Assembly: GCA_040217815.1 (NCBI GenBank)
Contig: JBEHWI010000002.1
Span: 88,567 to 152,566 of the forward strand
Length of the DNA: 64,000 nt
Origin: UBA5314 sp040217815
GTDB lineage: Bacteria; Bacillota; Syntrophomonadia; Syntrophomonadales; Syntrophomonadaceae
Direction: 5' to 3'
In this document: positions 8,701-16,267 of the stretch, piece after piece
How positions within the stretch are numbered: the stretch's first letter is position 1
How the letters are laid out: every line of letters begins with the position of its first letter
Notes under the pieces: model-generated
What the model saw: the letters and a program-made list of their open reading frames with translations, nothing else
What the model was told of the DNA's origin: nothing
The model's database searches: none
Translations under genes and position numbers: made by a program

Positions 8701-9219
8701 ATCAGCTACAAAATACTTTAAGTTGGCAATGGCTATCGGCTCCTCAACCAGCTGCCGGCGGCAGGCGTTTTCACAGGGGTGGGGACAGACCCTGCCGATG
8801 CTGGCCGGAATAGGCAGGCGTTCCTTTAACAAACGCACCGCTTCCCGGTATTCGCCATTGGCAATCAGCCCGACATATCCCTGCACATCGGTGTGGGCCG
8901 GGCAAGCCCGCGTGCAGGGGCCCTGACAATCTCCAATGTGATCGGAAAGGAGAAACTCCAGGGTCATTTTCCGCGCCGATAGCACCCTGGGACTGTTGGT
9001 GAATATTATAATACCAGGACTTACCTGGGTGGCACAGGCCCGCAAAAGCCGGCCTCCAGCCTGGCTTTCCACAACGCACAGACCGCATCCGCCATATATC
9101 TTTAACCGGTCGTCATAACACAGAGTGGGTATCTCAATGCCGTGTTCCCGGGCCACTTCGAGAATGGTCTGCCCGGAATAGGCCTCAAATTCTCTGCCAT
9201 CTATATTGATCTTTATCAT
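5722..9219 (-). CDS. stnC: Stn-type transhydrogenase large subunit (NuoG-like / NfnB-GltD-like / degenerate FDH-like fusion)
   Basis: A 1165-residue fusion. Residues 1-80 are a [2Fe-2S] domain (C34, C45, C48, C62). About 95-155 carry NuoG- and GltD-type cysteines (DCQGPCTRACP, CPHPCENAC). About 195-500 are a GltD/NfnB-like FAD- and NADP-binding module (VVGAGPAGL, VAIVGGGNTAMDAA). Two [4Fe-4S] ferredoxin sets follow near 610-665 (CILCGLC, CISCGQC). The rest is a molybdopterin-oxidoreductase-like domain starting CSFCSVGCG. That last part lacks the catalytic Sec/Cys of formate dehydrogenases and ends without the C-terminal pterin domain, so it is probably structural. The set with the NuoE- and NuoF-like genes upstream matches the Sporomusa-type Nfn (StnABC), which couples NADH, NADP and ferredoxin. 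GGGAGGG precedes the ATG. The gene is often misannotated as formate dehydrogenase. Confidence 0.8.
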   Translation of the reverse strand: MIKINIDGREFEAYSGQTILEVAREHGIEIPTLCYDDRLKIYGGCGLCVVESQAGGRLLRACATQVSPGIIIFTNSPRVLSARKMTLEFLLSDHIGDCQGPCTRACPAHTDVQGYVGLIANGEYREAVRLLKERLPIPASIGRVCPHPCENACRRQLVEEPIAIANLKYFVADADLLGPDPYIPEIRQATGKKTAVVGAGPAGLTAAFYLARDGHQVEVFDAMPRGGGMLRYGIPEYRLPKDIVDREIDLISRMGVKFTFNTRIGSDVSLDYLVQEYDAVFLGIGAWQSSAMRCKGEDLPGVIGGIDFLRQAAMNGDVEIGDRVAIVGGGNTAMDAARTAVRLGASEVMVLYRRTRAEMPAEDIEILEAEEEGVIFKYLVAPLEVTAENGKAAAIRLQVMELGEPDASGRRSPVPVDGAEETIPVDTIISAIGQAVKPEGLEGVALSRWGSLAVDEATMATSIPGVFAGGDGVTGPGIAIEAVAQGRKAALAMNLYLRGLDLSIMEPYLVEQTDLTPEDFTDVSKQARAPMPHLKPVQRRDNFKEVNLGLAELEAQNEARRCLECGCKDYFECQLIDYANQYKVQPARLAGDKRREKVSDDHPFIKRNSEKCILCGLCIRICSEVMGVTALGLVGRGFESSVQPEFTLPLKDSGCISCGQCVAVCPTGALLENDPIIKNLPMELAETNTVCSFCSVGCGQRVQTRGSMLVRVLPEKGDLLCRKGRFAFEYAGKERVEMPLLRKDGVLVESSWEEALKEAAKKALSIKSRHSGDSLAVFISPAYTNQEAQAAVQTAREGLKTGHIASFTPDAGRALSAAFGESGSTSRFEELKATDLIVMVGSFKESPIAAVKIREAACNGAALVIISTEPTLVDGEAMLKVKNTDNTSFLREVLAASVAQGFNRENLAEKAGGLDEFLAWLQGVEAGADAARVARIYASKRNTIIIIDGSSVSQAAVQMLADLAILSGKIASPRNGIIVVAEGANQNGLWLNGVRSNAGQLVQNLEQKTIKGVFILGEDPVGAGVIPAPILEQAELSVVMTPYLTSTARAADIVLPGSTGFESSGDMILADWTVKRLNASQNPPGGLTNRQVLERLACLLEVRLAESSAKGGSQEPGVRYQEGFAREDGLAQFMIPEEAPLFVDAVGTDFSLRGFNSKLVKEGLK

Positions 9220-9235
9220 CCTGCACCCTCCCTTC

Positions 9236-10996
9236 TTACTGAACGCGAACCGCGTTGAATTTACTCGGACATACCTCCAGGCAATTGCCGCATTTGATGC
9301 ACTCCTCCTGAACTATGGTGTATGGTTTCTTGGGCTCGCCTTTAATACAGGAAACCGGGCACTTCCTGGCGCATAGAACACAGCCTTTGCATTTGTCCGG
9401 GTCAATCGTATAAGATATTAAAGCCTTGCATTGATGGGAAGGGCACCTTTTTTCTTCAATATGGGCCCGGTACTCTTCCCGGAAGTATCTGATGGTGGTG
9501 AGAACCGGGTTGGGAGCGCTCACTCCCAGGTTGCACAGGGAACCCTGGTTTATAGTGGCCGCCATTTCCTCCAGCAGTTCCAGATCGCCGCTTTTGCCCT
9601 CCCCGCTGCAGATCCGCTCTAACACCTCCAGCATGCGTTTGGTGCCGATCCGGCACTGCACGCACTTACCGCAGGATTCTTTCTGGGTAAAATCCAGGAA
9701 GAATCGAGCAATATCCACCATGCAGGTGGTTTCATCCATGACCACCATGCCGCCCGAGCCCATAAAGGCACCGGTCTTGGTAATGGATTCGTAATCAACG
9801 GTGGTTTCCAAAAGGGCTTCCGGTATACACCCTCCGGACGGTCCCCCCATCTGCACCGCTTTAAAACGGCGATCGCCTTTTATTCCCCCACCGATATCAA
9901 ATATGACCTGGCGCAGGGTAAGACCCATGGGGACTTCCACCAGCCCGCCGTTTTTGATCTTTCCGGCCAGGGCAAATACCTTGGTTCCTTTGCTGGTCTC
10001 GGTGCCCATGGCCGCAAAAGCAGCCCCCCCATTCTGAACAATCCAGGTAACATTGGCAAAGGTTTCAACATTGTTGATATTGGTGGGCCTTCCCCAGTAT
10101 CCCGACTCGGCCGGAAAAGGGGGCTTGAGCCGGGGCATGCCCCGCTCGCCTTCCAGGGAAGCCAGCAGGGCGGTTTCTTCGCCGCAGACGAAAGCTCCCG
10201 CGCCCTGTTTGACTCGAATGTCAAAGGAAAATCCCGAGCCTTTAATATTTTCACCCAGCCAGCCCGCTCCCCTAGCCTGAGCTATGGCGATTTCAAGCCG
10301 CCGGATGGCCAGTGGATATTCGGCCCGGCAGTAAATGATGCCTTCTATGGCCCCTATGGCATAGGCCCCTATGGCCATCCCCTCCAAAACTGAATGGGGA
10401 TCCCCTTCCAAAAGGCTGCGGTCCATAAAAGCCCCCGGGTCTCCTTCATCGGCATTGCAGACCATGTATTTAATATCTCCCGGATTCTTGTGGGCCTCCC
10501 GCCACTTAAACCAGGTGGGAAAACCGGCGCCTCCCCGGCCCCGCAGCCCGGAAACCTTGATCTCTTCAATAACCTGCTCTGGTTTCAGACTATTAAGTGC
10601 CCGGGCCAGAGCCTGGTAACCGCCTCGTTCAATATAGTCGTCTATTTTTTCGGGATCGATGATGCCGCAGTTGCGCAGGGCTACCCGCACCTGACCATCC
10701 ATAAAGTCGTTTTTTACGCCGCCTCCGTGCACCAGAGCCTTGGGCAGGACCTCTCCCTTGCTATGGCCTTCCAAAATAGCCCCTACCTGGTCCGGAGTAA
10801 CCTTTCCGTAAGTAAACACCTGGCCATCATCGGCCAACACGTCCAGCAGAGGCTCATTGTGGCACATTCCGACGCAGCCGGTGCTCTGAATTTCAATATC
10901 AAGGCCGAGCCGCTGTGCTTCTTCATGGGCGGCATCCATAACGGGCAGGGCTCCGGCGGCAATCCCGCAGCTTCCCATGCCGATTCTAATTTTCAT
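9236..10996 (-). CDS. stnB: NuoF/HydB-like NADH-binding flavoprotein subunit of the Stn complex
   Basis: A full-length 586-residue NuoF-type subunit. The N-terminal thioredoxin-like [2Fe-2S] domain is followed by the FMN/NADH domain (GRGGAGFPTWFKW, FVCGEETALLASLEG). The N3-type [4Fe-4S] ligands are ESCGKCVQC plus a later cysteine in GSLCNLG. A C-terminal double [4Fe-4S] ferredoxin (CKGCVLCARKCP, CIKCGNCLEVCP) closes the protein. It takes electrons from or to NADH through FMN. Its ATG overlaps the end of the NuoE-like gene by 11 bases, and stnC follows 16 bases later, so the three are co-translated. Compare the second, shorter NuoF-like protein at 49542-50765, which lacks both terminal Fe-S domains. 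Confidence 0.88.
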   Translation of the reverse strand: MKIRIGMGSCGIAAGALPVMDAAHEEAQRLGLDIEIQSTGCVGMCHNEPLLDVLADDGQVFTYGKVTPDQVGAILEGHSKGEVLPKALVHGGGVKNDFMDGQVRVALRNCGIIDPEKIDDYIERGGYQALARALNSLKPEQVIEEIKVSGLRGRGGAGFPTWFKWREAHKNPGDIKYMVCNADEGDPGAFMDRSLLEGDPHSVLEGMAIGAYAIGAIEGIIYCRAEYPLAIRRLEIAIAQARGAGWLGENIKGSGFSFDIRVKQGAGAFVCGEETALLASLEGERGMPRLKPPFPAESGYWGRPTNINNVETFANVTWIVQNGGAAFAAMGTETSKGTKVFALAGKIKNGGLVEVPMGLTLRQVIFDIGGGIKGDRRFKAVQMGGPSGGCIPEALLETTVDYESITKTGAFMGSGGMVVMDETTCMVDIARFFLDFTQKESCGKCVQCRIGTKRMLEVLERICSGEGKSGDLELLEEMAATINQGSLCNLGVSAPNPVLTTIRYFREEYRAHIEEKRCPSHQCKALISYTIDPDKCKGCVLCARKCPVSCIKGEPKKPYTIVQEECIKCGNCLEVCPSKFNAVRVQ

Positions 10997-11540
10997 TTTC
11001 GGAACCCTCCTTTGCCAATGCCTTTTCCTTTTTAGCCAGATCCCGGACTATGCTGACCGCTTTGTCGGGAGTCAAATGTCCGTAGGCCTGACCGTTTATC
11101 ATCATTACCGGGGCCAGGCTGCAGCAGCCCAGGCAGGCTACGTTGCTGAGGGTAAAAAGCCCGTCTCCGGTAGTCTCTTCCGCTTTTATCTTCAATTCCT
11201 GGCATAAAGCCGTCTCAATACGCTCCGAACCGTTGACATGGCAGGCGGTGCCCTGGCAGAGCAGGATCAAATACTTTCCTACCGGTTGGAAACGGAATTG
11301 AGTGTAAAAGGTGGCCACACCAAAAACCTTGGCCGGTTTGACCCCCATTTGGTCGGCAATATGTCTCATGACTGCCAAGGGTAGAAATCCATAAATTTCC
11401 TGAGCCTTTTGTAATACCGTAACCAGACTGCCTTCTTGCTCCCGGTAGTGATCGAGCACCTCATTCAACAAGCCCAGATCGACCTGTGCGTTGCTCAAGC
11501 ACACCGAGGAGCCTTTTCCCTCCTCACAACAACACTGCAT
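10986..11540 (-). CDS. stnA: NuoE/HydC-like [2Fe-2S] subunit of the Stn complex
   Basis: A 184-residue protein with a helical N-terminal part and a thioredoxin-like [2Fe-2S] fold. The four ligands are visible as CQGTAC and, further on, CLGCC, the pattern of NuoE and HydC. The region FGVATFYTQFRF is also diagnostic. It shuttles electrons to or from the NuoF-like partner encoded just downstream. First gene of the stnABC operon; GGGAGGG lies ten bases before its ATG. The first 20 residues contain an extra CCC cluster (MQCCCEEG) of unknown use. Confidence 0.88.
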   Translation of the reverse strand: MQCCCEEGKGSSVCLSNAQVDLGLLNEVLDHYREQEGSLVTVLQKAQEIYGFLPLAVMRHIADQMGVKPAKVFGVATFYTQFRFQPVGKYLILLCQGTACHVNGSERIETALCQELKIKAEETTGDGLFTLSNVACLGCCSLAPVMMINGQAYGHLTPDKAVSIVRDLAKKEKALAKEGSENEN

Positions 11541-11580
11541 TCGTTAAACCCTCCCTTGGATCAGTTAATGCATAGTATGG

Positions 11581-11612
11581 AAAAAGGGCTGCCCGGACCT
11601 TATCCGGGTCAG
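11581..11612 (-). terminator. hairpin with T-run just upstream of stnA (terminator or attenuator)
   Basis: On the minus strand a stem CCCGGA / TCCGGG, extended by CTG/CAG, is followed by CCCTTTTTCC. It lies between the end of the ytpB-like gene and the stnA start, about 40 bases before the ATG, leaving little room for a promoter after it. It could end the upstream transcript or act as an attenuator in the stn leader. Confidence 0.45.
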
Positions 11613-11812
11613 ACCTTCTTTTCATTTTACCTAATAAGGACATATTTTTGGTTTTTAATACTGTATACATGGTAAAACAACGCACCATGGAATTCACCAA
11701 GAAAATTCTTGCTCGCCAAGAAATTGCGTTTTTTTAAATGAGGATCTCAATATGGGAATATGAGGAGGGTGTTTTATGCAACTATCATTTTGTATAGTTT
11801 CGGGCATGCGTC

Positions 11813-12919
11813 TTAAAGAAACCTGCGCACCAGCCGGCATAGGGCCGCAACCCTGGCGGTTTGACCGGAGCAGGCAGCGATCAGTTCACCGGCTTGCCGC
11901 TTATAGCCCTGGCGCTCAACCTTGCCATCAGTGAGATACATAGCCAGCAGTCCTTCCACGACGGTCAGGTCAAAAACAGTGTCAGGCAGGTCGGCAGCAC
12001 AACGTCGGGCTTCATAAACACATGCCGTCAAGCGTTCCATCATCTCCAGTTCACTGCGGTAATAAAAGGTGAAGTTGAGATCCCTCCCCAACCGGTCTTC
12101 CTGCTGGTCAATAAAATAGTCGAGCAGGATATGCAGGGCACAGATCCACGGGAAATAGGCCTGCCGGGTCTTATCAACCAGGCCCCGGTTCAGGTTCTCC
12201 CTGACGGCCAGTTTAAGCAGGGCAAAAACAGCCAGGGTGGAGCCGGTGGCAGCGGCCAGTTCATTCCATAACAATCCGGGAAATTGGGGCATAAGGCCTT
12301 CAACCCAATTCTGAAGTTCTTTTTCCCGGACATCCCAGGACAGGTGTTTCCTGACCTGGAGCTCACAATACCAGCCGGCTAAACACAGAACATCTTCTTG
12401 GATCATATGATAGGAGGGGAGCAAGCTTATCTGTTCGCGGCAGCAGTCAACCAGGGCTTCAATATATCCACCATCGGCTTTAAGGGAGAAATGACGGTAG
12501 TAATCAGCAGGAGCCCTGGTTAAGTCCAGGGCATCAATTAAAGATTGGTGCAGTTGGCGAAAGGCCCGGCCATCAGTCTCTCCGGCCCGGTCACAGAGGT
12601 TGTCCAGGTAATCGCAGAGGGTCTGATAGGCTATAATCAATTCAAGCAGATTCTGATTACAGCGCGAACCGTCGACTGTAAATACGGCTCCTCCCTGGCA
12701 ATGGAAGGCTTTATTCTCCAGACTGGCCAGGGCTTGAAGGCGAAGGGCCGGTTCCGGGCACTGCCGGGCAAGCAAAGTCCATTGCTTAAGCTGCCGGTTT
12801 ACTCTGGGCAAAACAGATAGGATGTAGCATATAAGAAGACCGGCCTTGGTTGACTTAACCTGGTCAATTCCGGCTTGCGCCAGGCCTGGTTTATATTCAG
12901 GCAGTGTTCTCAGACTCAT
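11813..12919 (-). CDS. ytpB: YtpB-like tetraprenyl-beta-curcumene synthase (DUF2600)
   Basis: A 368-residue helical protein of the DUF2600 family, whose Bacillus member cyclises long prenyl diphosphates on the way to sporulenes. The diagnostic acidic motifs are present: TLCDYLDNLCDR in the first half and LLDYFIDQQEDRLG in the second, probably binding Mg-diphosphate. The start is the ATG at 12917-12919: GGAG lies at the very end of the preceding polyprenyl synthase gene, whose TGA is one base away. This coupling to a prenyltransferase of matching function supports the call. The frame continues 18 codons further up inside the neighbour gene, which I discount. The product may be a membrane terpenoid made in spores. 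Confidence 0.82.
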   Translation of the reverse strand: MSLRTLPEYKPGLAQAGIDQVKSTKAGLLICYILSVLPRVNRQLKQWTLLARQCPEPALRLQALASLENKAFHCQGGAVFTVDGSRCNQNLLELIIAYQTLCDYLDNLCDRAGETDGRAFRQLHQSLIDALDLTRAPADYYRHFSLKADGGYIEALVDCCREQISLLPSYHMIQEDVLCLAGWYCELQVRKHLSWDVREKELQNWVEGLMPQFPGLLWNELAAATGSTLAVFALLKLAVRENLNRGLVDKTRQAYFPWICALHILLDYFIDQQEDRLGRDLNFTFYYRSELEMMERLTACVYEARRCAADLPDTVFDLTVVEGLLAMYLTDGKVERQGYKRQAGELIAACSGQTARVAALCRLVRRFL

Positions 12920-12920
12920 A

Positions 12921-13910
12921 TCAGGACTCCGCGTATCCAGAAGTCTGCATCTTGTTGGTTCTGTAATAAGCATCTATCAAGTACACGGAAAAATCGGCAA
13001 GTTCCTGACGGGCCGGACATTCCGGCAGCCGGTTCAGGAATTCCCGACCCTGCTGCAAAAAAGCGGCCGCCCAGCGCATGCTCAGTTCCAGGGCATGGCT
13101 CTCCTCAAGGGCTTGAACGATCCTCTTAATATCAGCCTTGCTTAAATCCCGGCTCAGTAAGTTTTCCATGCGCGGCCTTTGGTCGGGATCTTCCAGAGCC
13201 AGCAAAACCGGCAGGGTAACATTGCCCGCCAGCAGGTCCCCACCCACCGGTTTTCCCAGTTCCCGACTCTCACCCACAAAGTCCAGAACATCATCAATAA
13301 TCTGGTAGGCATACCCGGCACACAGACCAAACTGCTCCAGGGCAAAGATCTCGTCATTGGGCATTTCACTGGCCAAAGCCCCAACCTTACAGGCACATCC
13401 AAACAGGCAGGCGGTTTTGGCAAAACACTTTTCAAAGTAATCATCCTGGCTGAGCTTGAATCGCCCGGCCTGGTTCAGCTGCCTTATCTCCCCGCCGCAC
13501 ATGGTTTTTATGGTGAAACTGACTTTTTGCAGAATATCTGGTCGGCCGCTCTTGCCAAGCAAATCATAAGCGCTGGCAAATAGATAATCGCCGGTTAGAA
13601 CGCTTACCTTTTCACCCCAGCGGGTGTTCAGACTCTCCTGACCACGCCGCAGCTGAGACCTGTCTATTATATCGTCATGCACCAGCGAGGCCAGGTGGAT
13701 GAGTTCGAGGGCCACAGCGGTATCACACAGCAGAGCGGCGTCATGCGGATGGAACGAAGCGCAGAGATAAGCCAACCGGGGGCGCAGCATCTTGCCCGGC
13801 TTCTGCAGTAGATAAGACAATACCTGATCAATATCCTCGTTACCTGCCTGCAGGATGTCGGCCAGGCGCTGCTGGACCATCTCCTGAGGAAAATAGTGGA
13901 GGTTTAGCAC
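12921..13910 (-). CDS. trans polyprenyl diphosphate synthase
   Basis: A 329-residue class I prenyltransferase that adds isopentenyl units to an allylic diphosphate. The first aspartate-rich motif is LVHDDIIDRS and the second is IIDDVLDFVG; the GKMLRPRLAYL segment is the usual N-terminal signature. It probably makes a C30-C40 chain (heptaprenyl type), used for menaquinone or by the terpene cyclase encoded directly downstream. The start is unclear: GTG at 13908-13910 has no ribosome site near it, while AAAGGAG stands nine bases before an in-frame ATT at 13923-13925, five codons upstream. ATT may be the true, rare start. Confidence 0.88.
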   Translation of the reverse strand: MLNLHYFPQEMVQQRLADILQAGNEDIDQVLSYLLQKPGKMLRPRLAYLCASFHPHDAALLCDTAVALELIHLASLVHDDIIDRSQLRRGQESLNTRWGEKVSVLTGDYLFASAYDLLGKSGRPDILQKVSFTIKTMCGGEIRQLNQAGRFKLSQDDYFEKCFAKTACLFGCACKVGALASEMPNDEIFALEQFGLCAGYAYQIIDDVLDFVGESRELGKPVGGDLLAGNVTLPVLLALEDPDQRPRMENLLSRDLSKADIKRIVQALEESHALELSMRWAAAFLQQGREFLNRLPECPARQELADFSVYLIDAYYRTNKMQTSGYAES

Positions 13911-14014
13911 GGCATCGGGTTTAATGGCAAAACACTCCTTTACGTGTTTTAGCCATATTCTGCCCCAAGCCCACCCGTATAATACCCGGCATGCAGCGTA
14001 TTTCGGGTAATTTT

Positions 14015-14746
14015 CTATTTGGACAGCATCTTTCTCACTTCATGATGAGCGTAATCTTCGATCTGATCGTCAAGAGATTCCCTGATATTAAGACCTCGGC
14101 GGCCGGCCATAGCCTGGATAAAGTAATCAGCAAGCGCTGGATTCTTGGGCAATAGCGGCCCATGGAGGTAGGTTCCGATCAGGTTTTTGTACCAGATTCC
14201 CTCCTGGCCGTCTTTTCCATTGTTCCCATAGCCGTTAAGGACCTTCCCCAGGGGTTTTAGCCGCCTGTCTTCCAGGTAAGTCCTCCCTCCGTGGTTTTCA
14301 AAGCCGACCACGGTCCTTTTTTGTCCACCCATCTCGATTTCAATCAATATATTTCCGATCAACCGGCCCTTTTCGCTCTGAGTATAAAAGCCAAACAAAT
14401 CCAACCCTTTAAGCATCTGCCCGTCGAGTGAGCGGTAGTAGGAGCCCAACAGCTGGTAGGCACCACAGATGCATAAAACCGGAAAGCCTTTATCGATCTG
14501 GTTCCAGAGGCCCTCGGCCATATTGATAAGGTCCTCGTACATCAATCCCTGCTCACGGTCCGACCCGCCGCCCATCAAGAGCAGGTCGTATTCCTGGTAG
14601 GAAAGTGACTCCCCCCGTGAAATGGGTATAATTTCACACTGGTGTCCTCGCCATTCCAGGCGTTTTTTCAGGCAGATCAAATTGCCCCGATCGCCATACA
14701 GGTTCATTAAATCAGGATAAAGGTGTGCCAGCTTAAATAAGGCCAC
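14015..14746 (-). CDS. gatD: lipid II isoglutaminyl synthase, glutamine amidotransferase subunit
   Basis: A 243-residue CobB/CobQ-type glutamine amidotransferase. The nucleophilic cysteine is in LCICGAYQLLG (around residue 95) and the catalytic histidine in GTYLHGPLLP near residue 190. GatD supplies ammonia to MurT, which amidates D-glutamate of the peptidoglycan stem in lipid II. MurT is encoded immediately upstream (42-base gap), the conserved murT-gatD arrangement of Firmicutes. Cytoplasmic. Confidence 0.92.
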   Translation of the reverse strand: MALFKLAHLYPDLMNLYGDRGNLICLKKRLEWRGHQCEIIPISRGESLSYQEYDLLLMGGGSDREQGLMYEDLINMAEGLWNQIDKGFPVLCICGAYQLLGSYYRSLDGQMLKGLDLFGFYTQSEKGRLIGNILIEIEMGGQKRTVVGFENHGGRTYLEDRRLKPLGKVLNGYGNNGKDGQEGIWYKNLIGTYLHGPLLPKNPALADYFIQAMAGRRGLNIRESLDDQIEDYAHHEVRKMLSK

Positions 14747-14788
14747 GATTCTCCTCCTTTTATTTCGGGCCGTTAACGTCCTAATGGA

Positions 14789-16177
14789 TCAACTTCCCGC
14801 CGCCCGGGCGGGCTTCTGCTTATTTCCGATGCTCTTATGCTGCAAATCAACCATTATTTTACGGGCTGCAAACAGGGCCGTATAGGTGCAAAGGATGTAG
14901 TTCAACTGTCCTTCTTCCTCCAGGGTGCATTTAATTCCCCTCGCTAGATCGGGAATGATTTTGAGCTTTTCCGCCTTCAGCCCGGCGTACTTTACCCGCA
15001 CTGCAATATCCCCGCTGCGCTGACCGGAGCATACCATGCTGACAATATCTTTATTGCAGGGCTCCAGCAACTCAAAATCAGCATCCCATATCCAGGACAC
15101 GTCCCGTCCGTCCTGAGCATTGTCGTTGAGGGCAAAAAGCAAATTCTTGCTACCCCTCCCGTTAAGCACCGTGCTTAAACTCTGGTTGACGCCGGTGGGA
15201 TTTTTGACTAAAACCAGCCAGCAGGGTTTGCCCTGAATCTCAAAATACTCCATACGCCCGGCCTGGGGACGAAAGGCGGCAAAAGCCTTTTCTATCACAG
15301 GTTCCCCGATGCCCAGGGTTTTGCTCATAGCAAAGGCGGCCAAAAGATTGTAGGCATTAAAAAAGCCCTGGTACTGGCTGCGGATACATGTCGACTCAAC
15401 CTCAAACTCCACTAGGGGCTCCATCCGCAGCCTTTCTCCGATGTACTCGGCAGGTGGATTGGCCTGGCCGCAGCCCGGACAGGTGTACTTACCCAGTTGG
15501 GCATAATGAAAGCGCTGATAGTTAAGCTCCTGGCCGCAGAGCAGGCAGTAGCGCCCTTCCCGGCTCTCCTGGCTGCGGAGGCTGTCGTAAATGGTGGGTG
15601 CAAAAGAAAAGAAGTGAATAATGAGGCCTTTATCCTGAAAGGCTTTGCTCAAGGGGTCGTCGGCGTTTAAAACCAGCTCAAGATGGTGTTTTAAAGCAGC
15701 CTCCCGGATGAACCCGATCATGGTGTCCAGCTCCCCGTAACGGTCCAATTGATCGCGAAAGAAATTGGTCACCAACAAATAATCGGCCTTTATTTCATTT
15801 AAAAGCAGTGGCACATTGGCCTCGTCGGTTTCAAGCAGGGCATAATCGAATGAATTGTTGCCCCAAAAGCCCGCCGCATTGATGAAAGCGGTGGTGATCC
15901 CGGCCAGCATATTGGCTCCGGCCTGGTTGTGGACCAGCCGGAATCCTGCTTCGCGGATGGCGCTGGCCAGGAGATTGCTGGTAGTGGTTTTTCCATTGGT
16001 GCCGGTTATGATTACGGTTTCCCGTTCGATCCGGCTGCCTAAAACCCGTAAAATATCGGGGTAGATACGGCGGGCCAGGTAGCCGGGATAAGCAGAGCCC
16101 TGGTTGCCCAACAGTCGGCTGAAGATAATGACCAGCTTGCCGGCCCATATGGCAATAATCAAACGTAATTTATTCAT
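14789..16177 (-). CDS. murT: lipid II isoglutaminyl synthase, Mur ligase-like subunit
   Basis: A 462-residue Mur-ligase-like ATPase. The P-loop is VIITGTNGKTTTSNLL near residue 55. A zinc-ribbon insertion (CLLCGQ... YTCPGC, around 215-240) and a C-terminal DUF1727 domain are typical of MurT. It activates the glutamate carboxylate of lipid II with ATP for amidation by ammonia from GatD. The N-terminus is mildly hydrophobic (LIIAIWAGKLVIIF), as in homologues, perhaps for membrane association with lipid II. GGGGGAG lies upstream of the ATG at a rather long spacing. Confidence 0.92.
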   Translation of the reverse strand: MNKLRLIIAIWAGKLVIIFSRLLGNQGSAYPGYLARRIYPDILRVLGSRIERETVIITGTNGKTTTSNLLASAIREAGFRLVHNQAGANMLAGITTAFINAAGFWGNNSFDYALLETDEANVPLLLNEIKADYLLVTNFFRDQLDRYGELDTMIGFIREAALKHHLELVLNADDPLSKAFQDKGLIIHFFSFAPTIYDSLRSQESREGRYCLLCGQELNYQRFHYAQLGKYTCPGCGQANPPAEYIGERLRMEPLVEFEVESTCIRSQYQGFFNAYNLLAAFAMSKTLGIGEPVIEKAFAAFRPQAGRMEYFEIQGKPCWLVLVKNPTGVNQSLSTVLNGRGSKNLLFALNDNAQDGRDVSWIWDADFELLEPCNKDIVSMVCSGQRSGDIAVRVKYAGLKAEKLKIIPDLARGIKCTLEEEGQLNYILCTYTALFAARKIMVDLQHKSIGNKQKPARAAGS

Positions 16178-16267
16178 GTAAAAACTGATTCTCCCCCATC
16201 GGCTGCCCGCCCCGTCATATATGTATACTAAAGGAGTGAAAAATAGGCCATCGTAACAATTGCTTCT

